A stretch of DNA of 64,000 nt, taken from Andalucia godoyi. Taxonomy: Eukaryota > Discoba > Jakobea > Jakobida > Andaluciidae. The stretch's first letter is position 1. Every line of letters begins with the position of its first letter. The notes beneath the pieces are model-generated. The model saw only the letters and a list, made by a program, of their open reading frames with translations. It was not told the DNA's origin and did no database searches. Positions 9,265-20,500 of the stretch are shown one piece after another. The translations under genes were made by a program, and so were the position numbers. The DNA lies in NCBI GenBank assembly GCA_009859145.1, contig VRVR01000041.1, forward strand, positions 207,107 to 271,106, written 5' to 3'.

Positions 9265-10560
9265 ATGTCACAAGAAGCGTCGTTGGACGAACCGGTGTTT
9301 GCGTCGCCGCCCAAGTTTCTTATTGATCTTGATCTTCCGGCCGACGAACGGTGGTCCGAAGTGATTCGAGCGTATGCACACGAGTTTCCAAGGATTTTAG
9401 ATTATCTGTCGTCGCCCGCTGAGTCTGGGATTCCGAAAAGAGTCTTGTCAGTACTGTCGTTTCTGATGGGCTCCTATGCACACACACGAATGCTGTGTGC
9501 GTATGTCCCGGAACTGAAGAGCATTTCGCGTCAAGCAAAGTTTCCGCTTGGAAAACTAGTCACGCTTACGCTGATGTATGAACTGTGTGCTGCATGCACG
9601 TCTGTAGTCGTGGCGGATGCCCCATGGATGGCGGCGAAAAACAGCAGCTCGGGGCCGCTGTTGTACCGATCGATGGACTGGGAACTGCCTTTGTTGAAGA
9701 GGATCACCATTCATCTGGTCTTCCACAGATCTGGAAAGACGGTGTTCGAGGCTACTTCATGGGCAGGATACATTGGGGTGCTGACTGGAATGAGAGTGCT
9801 GGAGGATCCGCAGCTTGCCTCCGTGAACGATTCCCGCCAGTCTTCTTCTGCTGCCGGACGATATGCCGTTTCCGTGAATTACAGGAGAATGGGGAGTCCT
9901 GCAAGCCATAATGTATTTGGAATGCTAACGAGGAGATGGCCAGTTGGTTTTGCAGTTCGCCATTGTTTAGAAACTTGTCCGAACTTTCATACTGCGGTGT
10001 CCTTTTTGTCTGCGTGTCGGCTAATCAGTCCTGTCTATTTCACCGTTGTCGGAGATACTGTTGGACAAGCTGCAATTCTCACTCGCTCTCGGGCGTCGGT
10101 GGTGCACAAGTGGGCTCCCCCAACCGAGCGGAATTCGTCCGAAGCTGCTGTGAATTCTGCTGCCGAAATCGTAGAGCTGGGCGATGTGGAAGTGTCGAAA
10201 GCGCCGGGAACTGCGTTCGCAGTTCATTCCGAGCTGAAGTGGATGGTCCAAACCAACTGTGACTCGTGGAAACATACTGGGAGAATGTCGCAGAACGACA
10301 TTTTGTGTTCCGTCGACAGAACCCGAGCCGTTCGACGGTTTTTTAAAGAGGCGTCGCACACCACACTGGAAGACTTGTCGTCCAAGGAGGACAGAACTGC
10401 GGACGAAGCCGTCGCGAATGACCTGGAAGGGGAAGCACAAATCTTCAAGTCCAAATTGTCGCGGCTCTTTCAAAGCGATCCTGTGTTGCAATCGGAGACA
10501 ATATACATTTCCGAGATGAATCCGTTCGCAAAATCGTTTGTTACCTATGTCGTACCCTAG
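9265..10560 (+). CDS. Acid ceramidase / N-acylethanolamine acid amidase-like hydrolase
   Basis: 431 residues in one frame. The diagnostic element is MYELCAACTSVVV, in which Cys111 aligns with the N-terminal nucleophile Cys exposed by self-cleavage in acid ceramidase and NAAA (…CTSIV…). It is followed by an Arg and Asp context (LLYRSMDW) like the family's GRNMDF. These Ntn hydrolases cleave the amide bond of ceramides or N-acylethanolamines, normally in lysosomes. The N-terminus here (MSQEASLDEP) has no hydrophobic signal peptide, unlike animal enzymes, so the location is unclear; a missed upstream exon is possible. A poly(A)-like AATAAA lies at 10605-10610. The gene sits between two inverted identical tRNA-Phe genes. 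Confidence 0.8.
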   Translation: MSQEASLDEPVFASPPKFLIDLDLPADERWSEVIRAYAHEFPRILDYLSSPAESGIPKRVLSVLSFLMGSYAHTRMLCAYVPELKSISRQAKFPLGKLVTLTLMYELCAACTSVVVADAPWMAAKNSSSGPLLYRSMDWELPLLKRITIHLVFHRSGKTVFEATSWAGYIGVLTGMRVLEDPQLASVNDSRQSSSAAGRYAVSVNYRRMGSPASHNVFGMLTRRWPVGFAVRHCLETCPNFHTAVSFLSACRLISPVYFTVVGDTVGQAAILTRSRASVVHKWAPPTERNSSEAAVNSAAEIVELGDVEVSKAPGTAFAVHSELKWMVQTNCDSWKHTGRMSQNDILCSVDRTRAVRRFFKEASHTTLEDLSSKEDRTADEAVANDLEGEAQIFKSKLSRLFQSDPVLQSETIYISEMNPFAKSFVTYVVP

Positions 10561-10764
10561 TCGTCTGTCTTTCGGGAAGACATACGGCTTTTTGAGATGC
10601 TTGTAATAAAATTCTTTGCAGAACACAAACTTAGCATCTCCTTTTTCAACCGATGGGTGAGCAGCCGCGCTACGGAAGAGACTGGTTTTGATATGGCAGG
10701 GATCACCAGCAAAAACAAAAAAAGGAGACTGATGAGTTTTCACAGATCAGGAAGCATTCAGGAA

Positions 10765-10837
10765 GCGAAAGTAGCTCAGCTGGGAGTAGCGTTCGACTGA
10801 AGATCGAAAGGTCGCGTGTTCAATCCACGCCTTTCGC
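10765..10837 (+). tRNA. tRNA-Phe (GAA), copy 2
   Basis: 73 nt, base-for-base identical to the minus-strand copy at 8907-8979, with anticodon GAA and a 3' oligo-T terminator (AAATGTTTTTTTA). The 5' flanks of the two copies differ, so the duplicated unit is essentially the tRNA body plus its terminator. The 305 bp from here to 11142 is pyrimidine-rich and shows no other gene. Confidence 0.95.
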
Positions 10838-11142
10838 AAATGTTTTTTTATTGCTTTGATGCTTCACTCCTGTTTTCGTCTTTGTCCGTTTTTTTTTTTT
10901 CCACCAGCTGTAAGGTTCCCCTCCGCGACTCAACTGGACGAAACTGTTCGATTCCCCCTTTCCCCCTAAAGTTCGCTGATTTCTCTCCAAAGCCGTCCTC
11001 TTTTTTTATATGTATATTTATGTTTCGGTAGGCACGTCTTTTTTACTTTTCCGTGGCTTTTTCCGTGGCTTGTTGTGTTTTTCCCCTTCTTTTGGCAGCA
11101 TTTTCTTTCGTCTACGTCCGTTGCATCTGTCTGGAAAAAAAG

Positions 11143-13497
11143 ATGATCACCGTTGACACGATCGCCACGCGAAAGTGGCTCGAAGAGACATTCAAGGAGA
11201 TCACAGACATTGATGCACCAATGCTGGCGACTTACGTGCTGGCGCTCTTGAAGAACTACAAGCCGAAGGCTGATTTGCGTGAGCAATGTGTTGCAAAATT
11301 GGACGAGTTTCTCGGATCGTCTACATCGGCGTTTGTGGACCGATTTTTGAACTACCTGAGAAAGTCGGGTGTTTCGTTTGAAGATCAGTCTGCACCGCAG
11401 CCTCAGTTTCCGCCTGCGTCTGGGTCTGCGCCTTCCGCTCTACAGCCACAGACACAGGTGCAGATGCAGGTACAAGCGCAGCAGCCGAAGCCATCGGCCG
11501 GTGCACCGCTGAGCTTCTCGGCTCCTGCAGTGTCTCATGTGCCTGCATCTGCGGCTGCTGCGCTTGCTCCGGTGGTCCAGAATGTCGCAAACGCATCCCA
11601 GAGTATGGCACCTCCTTTGCTGCAGCAGCAGCCAGTACCAGCACCACTACCGCAACAGCAGCAGCCGTATGTACCGTCCAATCATCATGATCCAGCACGG
11701 CAGCAGGAACGACAAATGCGGTTTGGCCTGGACCAGCAGCAAAGAAGTTCGAGGTTCCAAGAGGGCCAGACGGAAGGGCTCCAGACTGCTGATCGGGGAC
11801 CACGACACGATCGAAATGAGCGTGTTGAGAGGCAGGAACGACCAGAGCGTACGGAACGAATGGAAAGACCGGAACGATCGGATCGGAGCGATCGAAATGA
11901 CAGAAATGACCGTTTAGGACAGCACGAGCAACGCTCATATGGCGATCAGGGAGCTAGACAGCCACAAGGCCGCAATCTGGTTCTTGAAAATGTTCCAGAT
12001 GAATTGAATGTCTTCCAGACGATTTCAGATTATTTTGCACAGTTTGGTTATGTAGAGTCGGTAGACTGCCAGCCAGAGAGTCGCCGTGCAGTCATTTCTT
12101 TTGGAAGCCATGATGAAGCTGATAAAGCCTGGAAGAGCCGAAGCGCAATTCTGGGAGATCGATTCATCAAGATCTTTTGGCAGCGGCATTCAGATGTGCG
12201 TGACAATAAGCAAAGAAGACAATTTGGCCAGGGCCAGGATCAAGGCCAGGGATTCCAAAGAGGACAACGCGGGGATCGCGGAGATTTCAATCCTCAACGC
12301 CAGCAGCAGCAGCAATACCAGCAACAGCCATATCAACAACCCTACCAGTCATCACAATACGGACAGCAACAGCAGCAGCCGTACTTTCAGCATCCGGCAC
12401 AACAGCCATTCCATCCACATGGGGGACAGCATGCTGACTTTGGATATCAGCAGCAAGCTGCATACTATGGCAATCCACAGCAGCAGTTCTATGCTCAGTA
12501 TCCTGCGTACACTGGAGCCGAGTACGCTGTTGGGGGACACGAGTTCAATGCCCGTGTTCATCCGTCTTCACGCAAGCCAGCAGCTCTGGGAGCCCCATCA
12601 GCTTCGGCATCAGCACCGGCGTCCGGACCGTCGCTCTCTGAAATTCAGGCCGAGATCAAGGAGAGAAGAGCTCGCGTGGACGTCTTACAGGCCAACATTA
12701 AGACGATCAAAGCTGAACTTGAGCAGTCAAAACAAGACGGGCAGATCCCGAGAATGCAACAATTGCTTGTGGATTTGAAGTCTGTGCAGGATGATTTTCG
12801 AAAGGAGATTGAAGCGCTGTCCAACTTGCAGATTCAGGCAAAGAAGCGAAGTGCGGCAGAGATTTCGGAAGGTCAGCCGCAGGCAGAAGAACCCGCAGCA
12901 GCAGCAGCGTCTGCAAATCCGGAAGATGACGGCCAGGCACAAGAAGAACAGACAGGCGACGGCCAGCGACAGGCGAAGTTTCAACGTCGAGGACCATCAT
13001 TCCCTGGTGCAGGCGCTGCCGCTGGGGTTGGAAGAGGGATCGGACGAGGACGAGGCATGCCGATGGGCATGATGAACATGAATATGATGGGAATGATGGG
13101 ATACTATCCGCCTTCGTATGGCTACAATCCTCAAGCTGGAGGAGCTGCGACAATGCGTGTCGACTATCGTCCCAAGGCCTTTGAAATGGTTATTGCACCC
13201 GAGTACGCCTCGACAGAAGCCATTCAGTCCTTGTTTGCGCATCTGAAACCCGACGAAATTCGCGTGGATGCTGATGCACGATCTGCATATGTCTCTTTTC
13301 CTTCTCGTGCAGTGGCAGAAAAGGCAGCAAAGTTGGCCGCTGAGGGCCCCTTAAAGGTTGAGAAAGTCAACTGGGTAAAGCAGCAGTCTTCCGCGACCAC
13401 GCAAGATTTCGGAGCAACTGACGGAGCTGATGTTGGCGCGGCCGGTCAGTCCGGGGAAGTTGACGAGCAGGCAAATGAAGACGCCGAGAACCAGTAA
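11143..13497 (+). CDS. RBM26/RBM27-like RNA-binding protein
   Basis: 784 residues from the ATG at 11143; the open frame runs 30 codons upstream but begins at a GTG and looks like a leader. Residues 1-70 match the N-terminal PWI-like fold of RBM26/27 (…YVLALLKNYKPKADLREQC…). A Gln/Pro-rich linker and an Arg/Glu/Asp-rich mixed-charge block (RERPERTERMERPERSD type) follow. Next come an RRM near residues 280-355 (RNLVLENVPDELN … GYVESVDC), a Gln/Tyr-rich low-complexity region, a coiled coil (SEIQAEIKERRARVDV…), an RG/GM-rich patch, and a second RRM-like segment near residues 680-760. Animal RBM26/27 link ARS2 and the nuclear exosome to poly(A) RNA. The CCCH finger of animal RBM26 is not seen here. 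Confidence 0.75.
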   Translation: MITVDTIATRKWLEETFKEITDIDAPMLATYVLALLKNYKPKADLREQCVAKLDEFLGSSTSAFVDRFLNYLRKSGVSFEDQSAPQPQFPPASGSAPSALQPQTQVQMQVQAQQPKPSAGAPLSFSAPAVSHVPASAAAALAPVVQNVANASQSMAPPLLQQQPVPAPLPQQQQPYVPSNHHDPARQQERQMRFGLDQQQRSSRFQEGQTEGLQTADRGPRHDRNERVERQERPERTERMERPERSDRSDRNDRNDRLGQHEQRSYGDQGARQPQGRNLVLENVPDELNVFQTISDYFAQFGYVESVDCQPESRRAVISFGSHDEADKAWKSRSAILGDRFIKIFWQRHSDVRDNKQRRQFGQGQDQGQGFQRGQRGDRGDFNPQRQQQQQYQQQPYQQPYQSSQYGQQQQQPYFQHPAQQPFHPHGGQHADFGYQQQAAYYGNPQQQFYAQYPAYTGAEYAVGGHEFNARVHPSSRKPAALGAPSASASAPASGPSLSEIQAEIKERRARVDVLQANIKTIKAELEQSKQDGQIPRMQQLLVDLKSVQDDFRKEIEALSNLQIQAKKRSAAEISEGQPQAEEPAAAAASANPEDDGQAQEEQTGDGQRQAKFQRRGPSFPGAGAAAGVGRGIGRGRGMPMGMMNMNMMGMMGYYPPSYGYNPQAGGAATMRVDYRPKAFEMVIAPEYASTEAIQSLFAHLKPDEIRVDADARSAYVSFPSRAVAEKAAKLAAEGPLKVEKVNWVKQQSSATTQDFGATDGADVGAAGQSGEVDEQANEDAENQ

Positions 13498-13780
13498 CCC
13501 AGGTTGTGTTGGTACGTAGAACCATTTTTTAATATTTTTTTTTCTTTTTAATTTCTTAAATCCTGTGGCCCGTCGAGGAATACGTAAAGGAGTCCTTCCA
13601 GATTCATCTGAAGAAAAACACACACGATCCACTGATATGTTATATTCGTTTAACTCTGCGAATCTACTAGTGTGGACAGATTGCCGCACCTGCAAAAACA
13701 TCTCGCAACACACCCACACACGTACGCCTGCACATGCACATGCACAAAGAATAGGCGTGCGGCTGTTCGTCCGCATCTTG

Positions 13781-14869
13781 TTACTTTGCAAACTCTTCGA
13801 TCTTCGATGCAACCTGCAAACCGGCAGCCATGGCCAAAGTAACACGGCCGCGCTCGGCAGTGTAATCTCCAGTAAAAAAGAGGCCGTGTTGTGCAGCCGA
13901 GGTTGCAAAGATCCCGCGAGAAGTGTCGATCCGAGAATTTGGCAATGCAAATCTCCATTTCTGAACATCTGACCACGAAGGAGACTTCCACTGGTCTCCA
14001 GCCAACAGCACAGACACCTTGTTCGTAACCGACGGAAGCAGATCCTCTAGCGAGTGTTCGTAATTGGCAGTGGACCAGTGCGAAGCCATTTGCACAATCA
14101 ACACCGAGTTGCCCCCTGCAACATGCCCTTCCTTGTCATCCTCGACACTCAACCACGCGATATCGTGCTTTCTATCCGTGTTCACAGCGGCATAATACGG
14201 TAACTCGGAGGTCAGCTTCTTGTCGTAGCCGAGAACGAACGTTATCTGCGTGTTGTACGTTCCCAGCGCCAACTCCGCGCCAAGAGCCTGCTTGATGGAA
14301 CCGGCCTCTGCCCACGATTCCACGCTTCCACTGCACACAAGCCCCGCAGCCTGTGGTGCAGGTGCAGTCACGAGAACCCCGTCGAAGTCTCCGAATCGAT
14401 CTCCAGTTGTCGTGACCAACGTCCACCGAGCACTCCGCTCAGCTCGCTCGAGCGAAGCCACTCGTTTTTCAAAATGTACCTTAATCCGTTCAGCCGGGAC
14501 AGCAGCAACAAGCAGCTTTCCAATCTGACTGATGCCGGGCTGATACACCCACTTTTCTCCTCTGTCGCGCTCAAGATCGCCGGGAGTGATCTCGCCTGAT
14601 TCACCGAACACAAAGACGGGTTTGGAGATGACAACCAGTCCGTCTGTTGGGAGCTGGTTCAGAATAATGTCTCGGATCAAGGGGTCTTCCGAGTAGAAAT
14701 AGTTCGCTCCGTGATCATAGCTTGCGCCGTTTTTTCTGCGGGTCGCCGCGCGTCCAGAGAACCCACGACTCTTTTCAAAAACCTCAATCTGTGTAACACT
14801 CTTACTTGCTCGCAACGCGTACGCCGCAGACAATCCCGACACCCCCGCACCCACAATCGCCAGACGCAT
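13781..14869 (-). CDS. Renalase-like FAD-dependent amine oxidase
   Basis: 362 residues from the ATG at 14869, which begins MRLAIVGAGVSGLSAA, the FAD-binding βαβ motif with GxGxxG at residues 7-12. The body follows renalase and related amino-oxidases: SGRAATRR and YDHGANYF after the dinucleotide fold, LVTAPAPQA in the middle, and LFFTGDYTAERGRVTLAMAAGL for the C-terminal FAD contact. Renalase oxidises dihydropyridine isomers of NAD(P)H in metabolite repair; this substrate is inferred. An in-frame ATG at 14971 would add 34 residues with a hydrophobic run (AWLVLLLLLVC). The same DNA looks like a pyrimidine tract, so I prefer the shorter start. Confidence 0.8.
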   Translation of the reverse strand: MRLAIVGAGVSGLSAAYALRASKSVTQIEVFEKSRGFSGRAATRRKNGASYDHGANYFYSEDPLIRDIILNQLPTDGLVVISKPVFVFGESGEITPGDLERDRGEKWVYQPGISQIGKLLVAAVPAERIKVHFEKRVASLERAERSARWTLVTTTGDRFGDFDGVLVTAPAPQAAGLVCSGSVESWAEAGSIKQALGAELALGTYNTQITFVLGYDKKLTSELPYYAAVNTDRKHDIAWLSVEDDKEGHVAGGNSVLIVQMASHWSTANYEHSLEDLLPSVTNKVSVLLAGDQWKSPSWSDVQKWRFALPNSRIDTSRGIFATSAAQHGLFFTGDYTAERGRVTLAMAAGLQVASKIEEFAK

Positions 14870-15420
14870 ATCTGTATATGATGGAACCTCTCCAGTCTCC
14901 AATCTACACACCAAAAGAAGAAGAAGAACAAGCCAAGCGTTATGTTCGTGCTGGATAAAGCAAACGGCCATATTGTGAGACCTACGGCGGTTCGTCCGAA
15001 ATGCCCAGATAAAGCGAAAACGAACAGGTTAATGGAAGGCCGCGGGGACCACGGCAAACCTGAACTGTGGCGCTCTCCTGAGTTGGTTTGTTGTGTTCGG
15101 TGTGCGGCTCCGCAACCGCTTCCTCACGGCGATACCGTATCCAGCGTTCCAGTGAACACGCCTGTCGCGTACACGGCAGCTCGCAGCCATCCTTCGGGGC
15201 CCTCCGTCCGCAGACTTTTTGCAAATGGTGTCACGAGTTTAAATTTGTATATACATATATATATATATTTCATGGTTTATGATTAGTTCGGGTTTTGGAG
15301 ACTCTGAGAAAACACCTTGCAGCTGCAGCCGTATTGACATATGAAGCAGGCGAGCGAGTGAGTAAGCGAGCGAGTGAGAGAGAGAGAGAGTGTGTGTTTT
15401 GGTTTTATTAATTACAACGA
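14870..15420. other. Intergenic region with AT and GAGA repeats
   Basis: 551 bp with no supported gene. It contains an alternating TATA tract at 15247-15271, and GAGC/GAGA repeats at 15345-15395. Confidence 0.5.
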
Positions 15421-15779
15421 TTAAACAGCACTTCCCAGTCTGCTTTCAAGGTCCGAGCAAGATCCACTGTCTCTGAGCAAAACTCGCTCTTGTCGCACCG
15501 CGCGTAACTCATCAGAAGCAAATTGCAGCTGAGCTCTCGCACCTCCTGCATCAAACAAAGAAGAAAAAAACAGGAAAAAACCTTCGCCCACCAAAAATGC
15601 GATTATCGGAAGCAACGTTCGTAGTGGAAACCCTCCTGTTTACGTAAAAATATCCCCCAAATCGTTAGGGTTGGCATTGGTTCGTTAAAGAGTTGAAATT
15701 CAGGGTTTTCTAGTCTTTGCTGCTCATGGTCCCGCCGCACGTCTTTGCCAATCCTTCGTCTTTCAAAAGCCACACTCAT
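15421..15779 (-). CDS. Small two-exon gene of unknown function
   Basis: Predicted join of exon 1 (15779 down to 15644) and exon 2 (15545 down to 15421), giving 86 residues. Exon 1 starts ATGAGTGTGGCT and encodes a charged stretch (MSVAFERRRIGKDVRRDHEQ at the N-terminus, then an aromatic/hydrophobic patch TLTIWGIFL). The 98-nt intron has donor GTAAAC and acceptor TTTGATGCAG after a long pyrimidine run. Exon 2 continues in phase with a helical, charged sequence (LQFASDELRAVRQERVLL). Without splicing, exon 1 reaches a stop soon after the donor. No family is recognised; length and composition suit a small helical structural protein. Confidence 0.5.
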
Positions 15780-15910
15780 TTTTTTATTTAAGCCTTTTTT
15801 TTTTTGTTGAAAATTTCTTTTTCCTCCTTTGTTCTGTCTCCATGCTTGTTTAACTTGAGACGTTTTCTACATCATCATCATCATCATCATCTCAAGGTCG
15901 AACAACAAAC

Positions 15911-17282
15911 ATGTCGCAAACGGCTTCTTGGGTCCCATTTGACGAGAACCTCCCCGAGAATCTCCAACAACATTCACGACGTGGTGGAAACCGCAGTGCT
16001 CTTCAAGACGTCACAAATGATCGGGCTTTCCATTCAGTATGTCTTTGGTTTCCCCTCCTCCTCCTCCTCCTCCTTCTTCTTCTTCTTCATATACGATGTT
16101 TTCCCATTGTGCGTTGTTTTATGCTTCATTTGATGATGATGGTTTATTAATTATTAATATTGTTATTGTTGTTTTTTAAATCTCTCTATCTCTGTGTGTG
16201 TGCAGAATGGTCCACAAAAGCCGATGCAGTCGAAGCAGGCTGCTTCCGAGTCTGTGTATGTTGATACGGAAATGATGGACTCGCAAGATGTTCCGCAGCC
16301 AGCGTTCCGTCTCGCTGCAGGAACCCAAAGTGGAGAGACCATGAATGTATCTGCGAGTTCTGCAGATATGATGAGCCGGCCAATGCCGATGGAGGACCTT
16401 TCCCGGATTCGGAGTGCTAAGCACAGCAAAACGGCATCTATGGCCGGAATTCCGCAGTTTTATAATATCGATGCAAGAACTGGAAATGACGCGCAATTTG
16501 TTCTTGATTACATCGAGGATATAGTCCGTCATCAAAAGTTGACGGAATGCTTGTTCCGTTGTGGACCAAACTACATTGACCGATCGCAAACGGACATCAA
16601 TGCTTCGATGCGAGCCATTCTCATCGACTGGCTGAACGAGGTCGCACAAGAATATAACCTCAAGCAAGAAACGCTGCATCTGTCTGTGAACATCATCGAT
16701 CGATTCTTGTCTGCCGTGCCGGTTGCTCGTTCTCGGCTGCAGCTTGTCGGTGTCACGGGAATGCTCATCGCTGCAAAGTACGAAGAAATCGTTGCACCGA
16801 CTGTCGAGGAGTTTGTTTACATCACCGACAACACCTATTCCAGAGAAGATGTTTTGAAGACGGAGGGACAAATGCTGAATATCCTTCGATTCAACATTAC
16901 TGCAGTCACCATCATGGATTTCCTCCCTCGTTTCTTGCGGGCAGGAAATGCAGACTCACGGGTTTCCCAGCTTGCGTTGTTCTTGTCGGAGCTAACGCTG
17001 CAGGAGTACCAGTTTCTGCACTATACTCCGTCGATGATTGCGGCAGCAGCCGTTTCTCTCGCCCTTCACACTTGTGGCCTCCTTGCCTGGACGCCGACTC
17101 TCGAGTACTATACTTCGTATACCGTTGCCGATGTCCGTTCCTGCGTGGCCGAGATGCATTCTGTGTTCAGGAATGCAGAATACCAGTCTCTCCAAGCCGT
17201 TCGAGAAAAGTATTCGCACTCCAAGTACATGCGCGTGTCGACAATTCCATGCCCGCAGGCGTTGCCGCCGATGTTTCTGTGA
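15911..17282 (+). CDS. Cyclin A-type mitotic cyclin (two exons)
   Basis: Exon 1 is 15911-16036 and exon 2 is 16206-17282 (400 residues). The 169-nt intron (GTATGTCTTT … GTGTGTGCAG) is phase 0 and contains CTC and TTC runs. Exon 1 carries a destruction box (NRSALQDVTN, RxxL form), as expected for APC/C-regulated cyclins. Exon 2 carries the cyclin box with the A-type hallmark MRAILIDWLNEVAQEY, then ETLHLSVNIIDRFLS, LQLVGVTGMLIAAKYEEI and EEFVYITDNTYSREDVLKTE, and a C-terminal cyclin fold. It should activate a CDK in S/G2-M. The join restores the D-box upstream of the cyclin fold, which supports the intron. Confidence 0.93.
16037..16205 (+). other. Cyclin A intron
   Basis: Starts GTATGT and ends TGTGTGTGCAG. 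Pyrimidine runs (CTC)n and (TTC)n lie at 16053-16086. It is phase 0. Confidence 0.88.
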
Positions 17283-17565
17283 CCTTAGCCTATTCCGTCA
17301 CTCGACTCCTCATATGTTCGCTATCCAGTCTCCGAGTCCTCACGATCGGCGAATGAGGACATGTCTTTTTTTAACATTCCAATCCCGTTTTTTCCAACAG
17401 TTGAAAAAGCGCTCTTGACTTACGTCACTTTGACCCGACCTTAGCTCTGTACACTAACTTTTCCTTTATTCCTCTCCCTCCCTTCCCTGCAAAAATGAAT
17501 CACCAACTTACTACTATGTTTCGTGCATTAACATCCTTCGATTCAGCAATTCCACGTAACAGTAC

Positions 17566-20500
17566 TCATTCACCATCGTCGTCAGCCTCTTCGTCATCGT
17601 CGTCATCACTCTCACCACTCCCTGTACGATGAGCAGAAGCACTGCGCTTCATCGGCATTCCAATTGCGTCCGCTTTTCGCATCTTGATCCGATGATCATC
17701 CCATTCCGACATCATATCGCCGAGCAAGTTATCATCCTCCATTTTGCGATACTCAAGAAGCCGTTCTTCCTGCATCGCGTCTTGTAGCAGATGGTACGGC
17801 GTGTCAGCTTCGCGAATAACCATTCGCGCCTGTCGCCTTCGTAACTTCTCCAATGACTTGACGCGAGCAGACACATCGCGAAGTTCGTCGAGAGCCGTGA
17901 ATCGACGATTTGACATACGAAACGGCAATTGTTCCGACGCCCGTTTCTGCAACTTGACTCGAGACGCAGATCGGAACGTCGAAGAAGAATACGATAACCA
18001 CGGAGACGAGCTGCTTCCAGGCACCTTTTGCGTTCGCGCTTTCTCCCACGGTTTGAGCACAGAACCTATTTTGCGATTCTTACTGCCCGCAAGACCGTCG
18101 CTGTCATCGTCATCAGACCCGGGCTGATTTCCATGAGCGGAAAACAAGACCCTTTTCTTTCTGCCGGAAACATCCAGATTCGCATTCCATATCTCCTCGG
18201 TGCGAGAAACTGCCAACACCTCTTGTTCTATGGAAATTCGCACACGCTGCGGCAACCATGTCCTGCTATACTTCACAGGGTCTTGAAGCTCCAGCATTTC
18301 ATTGTCCGAATCCGACGATTCTTCGGACTCGTCTCCGGAATCCTCGCTATCGTCTTTTGCACTGCTGAGCTTGTCTCCGTTTCGAATTCCAAAAATATTG
18401 TACATGCGAAGATGACTCATCTTGTTCAGCACATCGATTTCCTCTATATAATCCTCCGCATCCTTCTCGAAATCTGCCTGCCGCTCGTCGTACCACGCCT
18501 CAAGCCCTTCCTTCTTGAGCAACTCGTCGAACGCCACGACAAACCGAACCTTTTCCAGAACAGCACACGAAGCAACATCTTCAAGACTCGCTTCATGATC
18601 CTCGTCAAGGGACTTTTTCATCTTTTGGAGTTCCAAATTAAGACTGTCCTCGTTGATGTCGTAGTGTTTGAGAAACTTGCTTCGAAATTGGTACAGCGAT
18701 GCTGTCTTCTGGTCGTATTTTGCCTTCATTTTCGCAGATCGGGCGTAATTGTACGGAGCGACAGGGTCTTCCCGCAGCTGCGAACGAGCGTCCAGCAAAG
18801 ACTCGCAAAAGCGTCTCAACCGCTCCAGCCGTTCAGCGGGCACACTGGATTCGTTGTCTGAGAGCAGCATTTCACACCACACCTTGATGTGTCGAAGATC
18901 GTCGTCCGAACATTTGCGGACCAGCTTCTTGAACAACTTGGTCTGGTCGTGCGGAGCATCAACAGGACTTTCGGTGTTGGAAGATGCCGAATTGCCGGTC
19001 ACCCACGAGAAGACGACTTGCATCCGCTCCTTTTCAGAACTGCTCGCATCGGTTGCGTTCCACAAAAACAGAAACTCCGGAGCCTCGCAACTCGCGAACA
19101 GCTGGTAGAAAGACTGGAAGTTCGTCGCCCAATCCGTTACATCGTCGCGCTGCGAGATGCTGGCATGCGGAGAAGAAGAATCATCAAGGCTTCTGGAAGG
19201 ACGACGATGGTGAGATTCCAGAGGCGATATAATGCTGACTGGGACGTCTTGTGCTTGGCAATACTGTAAAAAGGAACGCACACCATCTGCAGTGTCTTTG
19301 CACTCTGGAACCTGGAAATCATCGAACGCTGCAAGCCGAGACTCAAAATCCAATCGCGACATTGCCAACGGAATCAATTCATCGCGAACCTCCTTCAATA
19401 GGCAACGGCTTTGTTCACTGGCGCGGAGGGTTGCATGCGACGCGACGCGACGCCGAAACGGGATAGAGAAAATCCACTTGAGAAACGGCGTTCGAGTCGG
19501 AACAATGGGTCTTTGCAGCGAAGCCTTTTCATACGCAATCTGGCTGATTGTCCGAAGTCGCTGAAACAGCCCGTTTTCGTTCGTGACAACCACGCCCACG
19601 GATCCCAGCGCACACAGTCCTCGGACGAGCTCGAGAAATGCTGCATTCCCTTTATTGGCATTCCAGAATGCAAGCGCTTCCGCAGACCGAAGCCTGCGAT
19701 TGTCTAGTTGTGTCAATAGCTTCTGTCGCCTGTCTGTTGCGGTCGCTGGATCTCGGAACAGCGCCAAGCGAATGGAATAGCCTAGGCCAACGGCAGTTGA
19801 TGATGAGGTGGGTCTACCGTCAGGGCCCAGAAAGTGCATAAACAATTCCGACTGAGCAAGTGCTCGAATGAATGGCGGAAGCCGCTGCAGCACGACTTCC
19901 GGAACCTTTAAACTTGGAAGCGCTGGCGCATCAGCAGCACGAGACACGAGCGTCGCCTGCGACTCGTTCGAAATCAGCCACGACAGATATCTCAAAAACG
20001 TCGATTGATTGTCAATTTGCTGATCAAGAGCACATATGTCTTCTGGCACCATTCGCGCCGTTTCATCATCATCAACAGTGCCATCGTCGTCATCATCCGC
20101 AAACCGGATTGCAGGAAAGATGTGGTATCCTCGGGCTTTGAGATTGTTCACGGCGCCTGCGAGAATGTCCAGAAACCGTCGCACAAGCGTCTTTATCTGG
20201 TCTTCAACACGCTGGAACAAAGGGAGCTGAAACAGCAAGGATGCAGGACCATCTGATCCAGCCGGAATCAGACCACTTATATCCAGAAGGTTTCCTTCTC
20301 CACCACCACTCCCGCCGTCGACGCTGGCCGTCAAGTACTGATACAACATCGGTGAGACATGTGCACTCTTGAAAAACGTATTCACGACTTCTTCCGCCAG
20401 ACGGTACGGAGATCGACGCAGATCTCGTTCATAATAGCGGAGCGTTATCGACACTGCATCTGCAAACGCTTCATATGACTGAAGTGCGTCTGCAAGCACC

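Noticed and set aside
8907-10837. tRNA-Phe pair as terminal inverted repeats of a transposon carrying the hydrolase gene
   Set aside because: The shared sequence is only the tRNA body plus terminator; there is no target duplication and no transposase.
14870-14971. Hydrophobic N-terminal extension of the renalase-like enzyme
   Set aside because: Possible ATG at 14971, but the hydrophobic residues come from a pyrimidine tract. The FAD motif begins right after the ATG at 14869, as in renalases.
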